From Gammaproteobacteria bacterium (GTDB lineage: Bacteria; Pseudomonadota; Gammaproteobacteria; Chromatiales; Chromatiaceae): 8,041 nucleotides of DNA. Location: assembly GCA_020630035.1 (NCBI GenBank), contig JAHDCB010000071.1:1-8041 (forward strand), given 5' to 3'. Under the pieces are notes generated by a model. The model saw nothing but the letters and a program-made list of their open reading frames with translations. It did not search any database and was not told the DNA's origin. The translations under genes were made by a program, and so were the position numbers. Shown here piece after piece: positions 5,121 through 8,041 of the stretch; position 1 is the first letter of the stretch, and each line of letters begins with the position of its first letter.

Positions 5121-6329
5121 TTATCCTCCATTCAATAAATTTTGCAGTATGTTTTGAAGCTCTTTCTGACGCTTAATATCTGATGGCCATTTTTTCTCAA
5201 GTAGTGCTTTTTTTTGACGAGAATCTAAAGTGTCCCAATTACCTTTGCCTAGCTTTTTCATTGTACTTTTCGGGTTTTTCAAGAGTGCTTCATGCTGATC
5301 AATTTGTTTTTGTAGACTCTTAATACCTTTTTTTATTTGAGCAGGCGTTTTTTTTGAGTAATTTCTAAGAAATCCAGAATGCTTTCCACCTTTCTTAGCT
5401 ATCTGGAATGGACTATTTTTTGTGATCTTATTCTTATTACCACCGCCGCCACCTTTTCCTCCTGACTTACCTGTGCCTACGGCCTTGCCGATCTTGCCGA
5501 CGGCATTTATCTTTCTGGCCGGGTTGATAACGTCTGCTGCAGTGCCCAAGGCGATGGGTGCTAATGTTGCTGCCGCGTTAGCAATCGTTCCCAGACCTGC
5601 ATCCTGCCAGGCCTTCTGTCCATGTGTATGCCACCAGTTGGTGTATTGGTTTGCCTGCCGGGTTACCCACTGGCCTGCATCATCGGCTATGTTGGCCAGG
5701 GTTTCTTTCAGTGCCTGTTGTGTCTTACTGGCCTGCTGCACCAGTGCGCCAACCGGATCGCTGCGCCATAAGCTGACAAAATCGCGCCAGTTTTTCTGGC
5801 TATCGGCAAAGGTCTGGCGGATATGTTCTTCATATTCCGCCAGATGGCTTGGGTGATAGTCGTGTGCTTCTGGCAGCAGGCCGGTATCTGGCGTGGCATC
5901 ATCCGCAGCCTCTATCCGGCCATCGTCACTGATCGCAGGGCCTGCGGGTGGCGGGCTGCAGACCAGCGTACCCTGCGTATTGTTTTTGTTCATTGTAAAC
6001 CGGTCGCCGCAGCGTACCAGCCATTTTTTGTTGATGCGGATATTGCGTGAATGTTGTTTGGGTGCTGCCTTCGCGCTGGTGGTGTTGCTGATGATGCCCT
6101 TCAGGCGTCCGGGCGCATCGCCGGTGACCTTGCGGGTATGGCTGGCCGAAGTGAAGGCCTGGTCCCGGTTAAAACGGACGTTGCGACTGACCTTTTTCGC
6201 CTCAGCCAGGCTTTGTTGTACCGGATACGGAATGGGTACCACGACATTGCCGATCTGGGTCTTGTTGATGCTGGGACACAGGCAGATTACCCGCTGGCGT
6301 CCGTTCTGTCGCGCTGTGTAGTTACGCAT
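5121..6329 (-). CDS. DUF4150 PAAR-like T6SS effector with C-terminal toxin domain, 402 aa
   Basis: Residues 14-125 form a DUF4150 (PAAR-like) domain: CLCPSINKTQIGNVVVPIPY near the start, then GDAPGRLKGI, KKWLVRCGDRF and NNTQGTL. Such domains cap the VgrG spike and carry toxins into target cells. Residues 130-285 are a linker with helical stretches and a hydrophobic patch (TIANAAATLAPIALGTAADV, 248-267). A Gly/Lys hinge (GGKGGGGGNKNK, 290-301) leads to a strongly basic toxin domain (about 305-402) with KKGGKHSGFLRNY, an amphipathic Lys/Gln helix and KKWPSDIKRQ. I do not recognise a named toxin family; a nucleic-acid target is a guess from charge. The gene overlaps the adaptor gene by 8 bp. Composition changes from GC-rich to AT-rich at the hinge, showing that the toxin tip was acquired separately. 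Confidence 0.92.
   Translation of the reverse strand: MRNYTARQNGRQRVICLCPSINKTQIGNVVVPIPYPVQQSLAEAKKVSRNVRFNRDQAFTSASHTRKVTGDAPGRLKGIISNTTSAKAAPKQHSRNIRINKKWLVRCGDRFTMNKNNTQGTLVCSPPPAGPAISDDGRIEAADDATPDTGLLPEAHDYHPSHLAEYEEHIRQTFADSQKNWRDFVSLWRSDPVGALVQQASKTQQALKETLANIADDAGQWVTRQANQYTNWWHTHGQKAWQDAGLGTIANAAATLAPIALGTAADVINPARKINAVGKIGKAVGTGKSGGKGGGGGNKNKITKNSPFQIAKKGGKHSGFLRNYSKKTPAQIKKGIKSLQKQIDQHEALLKNPKSTMKKLGKGNWDTLDSRQKKALLEKKWPSDIKRQKELQNILQNLLNGG
5124..5129 (-). promoter_or_regulatory. Ribosome-binding site that decides the immunity-1 start
   Basis: GGAGGA on the minus strand overlaps the last Gly codons of the effector gene, 7 bp before ATG 5116. It makes the second in-frame ATG, rather than the ATG at 5131, the likely start of the immunity gene. 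Confidence 0.65.
5447..5460 (-). repeat. 14-bp hinge sequence shared with the orphan toxin, intact copy
   Basis: The minus strand reads AGGAAAAGGTGGCG, coding GKGG in the linker before the toxin-1 domain. An identical 14 bp occurs at 4397-4410 in the orphan toxin, in the same codon phase. The two copies are 1050 bp apart and mark the seam where toxin tips are joined to the delivery module. Confidence 0.8.
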
Positions 6330-6481
6330 CGGCAGCCCCGGTCAGCGAGGCCCGGAGTGCTGCGCCGACCCGTAGATCCAGACGAGCTTCTGTCGCAGCA
6401 GGTAGTTGCTTGCGCCAGCTCAGGCTGACCGACCAGTCTGCCGGATCTTCGGCCTGGAGGTCCAGCAGTACGGTGTCCAGA
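6198..6481 (-). repeat. Direct repeat, right copy (inside the intact adaptor and effector genes)
   Basis: This is the intact counterpart of the left copy at 4447-4730. It spans the last 53 codons of the DUF2169 gene, the 8-bp gene overlap and the first 44 codons of the DUF4150 gene. The extra 32-bp match at 6058-6089 lies 108 bp further downstream in the effector gene. Confidence 0.93.
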
Positions 6482-7494
6482 TCAGGCAGTGCGGGCTGAT
6501 AGGCCTGCGTCGGTTGTACACGCCAGCCCGCGATAAAGGCGATCTCCGGGATACGCAACACAATGAGTTTACGGTACAGTTGGTGCAACAGGATCAGATC
6601 GCCAGGCCTGGCATAGCCGGGGATCTGCTGATCTTCCGGTGCCGCATTCTGGTGCGCTGCGTCAAAATCATCTGGTAGCAGGGGTGCCTTGCTGGCCAAC
6701 CAGTCGGCATCCATGGTACCAGTCTTATCCCGCCGGGGTTGCCAGGCACGATGAATGATGCCCAGCCCGGCGACACGCAAGGGTACTGGCAGTCGCCTGC
6801 GGGTGATGGTCTGACGGAGTTGTCCGGCCTCTTCGGCCAGAACGATCTGCGGGGCCGGAATCTGTTGCGGGGCCTGATCCAGTTGTATCGGGTGTACCAG
6901 ACCACATCCGACAGGATTTCCGGCATGACAGGCCAGATAGGGATCCGCATCCGGTGCCGGATCCGGGTTAGGTATGCAGCCACCATAGGCATATTCATAC
7001 CGGATCGGTAACCGGCGGATCGGTTCCGGCTCAGTCAGTTGCCAGCGCCGGTAGCCCAGTGCCCGGTTAAGTTGCCAGTGGTGCGGGCCATACACCTGCA
7101 GGGTCTTGTCGATAAGCGTGACTGTCCGCAGATGCCGGTGTCGATCCCTGTACAGACGCAGCATCTGTAGTCCGCAGGTCCAGCTGGCGACAGGCTGTAT
7201 ACCAGGTGCCCAGGCAACCGCATTCAGGAGGATGTCTGTGTGTGGTTTGCCGGAACAATAATCGCTTTCAGCAGCGACCGATGTGGTTTGCGGATCGTCC
7301 TGATCATCGTAAAACACGTCCTCACCGTATAGTTCGCCCTGCTCCGGCGCAGGACGCAGCGACCATATCCCCTGTTCATCGGGTGCCTGCAGGGCGCAGG
7401 TGACCCGTACCACCAGGCTGGTCTGTTCACGGCCCTGTTGATCAAGGCTGGGCCAGGCAATGGCGGGAAAGGGCGTGTGATTGTGTAACAGCAT
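6322..7494 (-). CDS. DUF2169 T6SS effector adaptor/chaperone, 390 aa
   Basis: The protein opens with MLLHNHTPFPAIAW, the standard DUF2169 start. It continues with family blocks ESDYCSGKPHTDILL (76-90), RRLPIRYEYAYGG (160-172) and NPVGCG (193-198). DUF2169 proteins are soluble and encoded between vgrG and a PAAR or DUF4150 effector. They are thought to stabilise the effector and help load it on the VgrG tip, and they are not secreted. Length is normal for the family. The start lies 8 bp after the vgrG stop with only a weak ribosome-binding site, so translation is probably coupled to vgrG. The end overlaps the effector start by 8 bp. High GC content matches vgrG. A fragment of a second, related gene of this family survives at 4571-4730. 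Confidence 0.95.
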   Translation of the reverse strand: MLLHNHTPFPAIAWPSLDQQGREQTSLVVRVTCALQAPDEQGIWSLRPAPEQGELYGEDVFYDDQDDPQTTSVAAESDYCSGKPHTDILLNAVAWAPGIQPVASWTCGLQMLRLYRDRHRHLRTVTLIDKTLQVYGPHHWQLNRALGYRRWQLTEPEPIRRLPIRYEYAYGGCIPNPDPAPDADPYLACHAGNPVGCGLVHPIQLDQAPQQIPAPQIVLAEEAGQLRQTITRRRLPVPLRVAGLGIIHRAWQPRRDKTGTMDADWLASKAPLLPDDFDAAHQNAAPEDQQIPGYARPGDLILLHQLYRKLIVLRIPEIAFIAGWRVQPTQAYQPALPDLDTVLLDLQAEDPADWSVSLSWRKQLPAATEARLDLRVGAALRASLTGAADA

Positions 7495-7502
7495 GGTTTC
7501 AG

Positions 7503-8041
7503 CTAATTAATGTCCACCATCTTGCCATTGATTTCGACCTTTTTTGCGCCATTGATCGAGATCTTTTTGCCCTCCAGCAGGATGGTGCCATCCGCCTTCA
7601 GGGTGAGTGAACTGTTGCCCACCTGCAGGACATAACGCTTGCCGACGACGGTCTGTTTCAGCAGCCCGACCTGTTCTGTGCTGGAAAGACCCACTGTTTC
7701 ATTCTTTGATGCGCCGACACTGACCTGATAGCCGGCACCTACCGTCAGGGCCTTCGCAACCAGAATGGTCTCGGCCTGGTTCAGTTTGACGAGTGTCGTC
7801 TGATTACCGCTGACTGTCACATTCTCGTTATTCCCGACCTGTTCGGTTCGGTCATGACCAATAGTAATGATTTCGTTATTGCCAACCTGCTCGGTGCGAT
7901 CATTGCCGATGGTGATGGTCTCGTTGTTGCCGATATTTTCGGTCCGGTCGTTGCCGACCTCGGTGGTCTCGTTATGTTTGACGACATTGTTCTGGTCTTT
8001 TTCGGCATGGATGTAGATTTCCTGTTTGCCATTGTCGTCTT
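7503..8041 (-). CDS. VgrG T6SS spike protein, C-terminal 178 residues (runs off the right edge)
   Basis: The frame runs in from the right edge with QEIYIHAEKDQNNVV, the hallmark of the gp5-like part of VgrG. It continues into octapeptide repeats of the trimeric beta-helix (VGNDRTEN, IGNNETIT and variants, 7815-7958). It then ends with the DUF2345-like tail VGNSSLTLKADGTILLEGKK and stops at TAG 7503. VgrG trimers form the puncturing tip of the T6SS, and the end of the helix binds a PAAR or PAAR-like protein, here probably the DUF4150 effector. No extra toxin or adaptor-binding extension follows the helix, so this VgrG carries cargo non-covalently. Another minus-strand frame at 7817-8032 is only a shadow caused by the repeats. 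Confidence 0.95.
   Translation of the reverse strand, partial: DDNGKQEIYIHAEKDQNNVVKHNETTEVGNDRTENIGNNETITIGNDRTEQVGNNEIITIGHDRTEQVGNNENVTVSGNQTTLVKLNQAETILVAKALTVGAGYQVSVGASKNETVGLSSTEQVGLLKQTVVGKRYVLQVGNSSLTLKADGTILLEGKKISINGAKKVEINGKMVDIN
7815..7958 (-). repeat. VgrG octapeptide repeat region
   Basis: Six consecutive eight-residue units of the form (V/I)G(N/H)(D/N)(R/E)xx(x) make up 144 bp with a clear 48-bp DNA periodicity. Pairs alternate between a GNDRTEQ type and a GNNETIT type. Each unit is one strand of the triple-stranded beta-helix known from phage T4 gp5 and VgrG. Confidence 0.85.

Noticed and set aside
5422..5856. Plus-strand frame with a hydrophobic, signal-like start
   Set aside because: The hydrophobic run is the reverse reading of the Gly/Lys hinge and Ala-rich linker of the effector; not a gene.
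7815..7958. 48-bp periodicity as a CRISPR array
   Set aside because: The repeats are contiguous, in frame and encode VgrG beta-helix octapeptides; there are no unique spacers.
7817..8032. Minus-strand frame rich in Ser, Thr and Arg
   Set aside because: Out-of-phase reading of the VgrG octapeptide repeats.

Overview
The window looks like an accessory type VI secretion system (T6SS) effector island from a Gram-negative bacterium, most likely a gammaproteobacterium. That guess rests on the VgrG, DUF2169 and DUF4150 families, the Fur-type box, and CTG-rich codon use in the core genes; no species can be named. Every gene I can support lies on the minus strand, so the window is best read from position 8041 down to 1.

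Delivery part (8041 to about 5440, GC-rich): the C-terminal end of a VgrG spike protein (7503-8041), a DUF2169 adaptor or chaperone (6322-7494), and a DUF4150 PAAR-like effector (5121-6329). The effector's N-terminal half docks on the VgrG tip and its C-terminal 100 or so residues are a separate, AT-rich toxin domain. A small putative immunity gene (4874-5116) follows at once.

Cassette part (about 4870 to 1690, mostly AT-rich): two further toxin/immunity units without a working delivery domain. Unit 2 is a basic BECR-nuclease-like toxin tail (4059-4496) with its putative immunity gene (3573-4049). Upstream of the tail is a scar: about 284 bp that repeat, at about 96% identity, the end of the DUF2169 gene and the start of the DUF4150 gene (4447-4730 versus 6198-6481). 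A further 32 bp block comes from deeper in DUF4150, and a net 103-bp deletion breaks the frame. Unit 3 is a PD-(D/E)XK nuclease-like toxin (2753-3415) followed by a 321-residue helical protein, its putative immunity partner (1693-2658), and then a 419-residue HEAT-like protein of the kind found in T6SS loci (421-1680).

Left edge: a separate locus begins with the N-terminus of a periplasmic ferric-iron-binding protein (1-234). It has its own promoter and a Fur box (258-272).

My reading is that the intact effector is the currently deliverable one, and that the downstream pairs are displaced older toxins whose immunity genes are retained. The intact and displaced toxins share a 14-bp hinge sequence (AGGAAAAGGTGGCG) in the same codon phase. 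Recombination there would put the displaced toxin in frame with the intact delivery module. This is the most interesting structure in the window.
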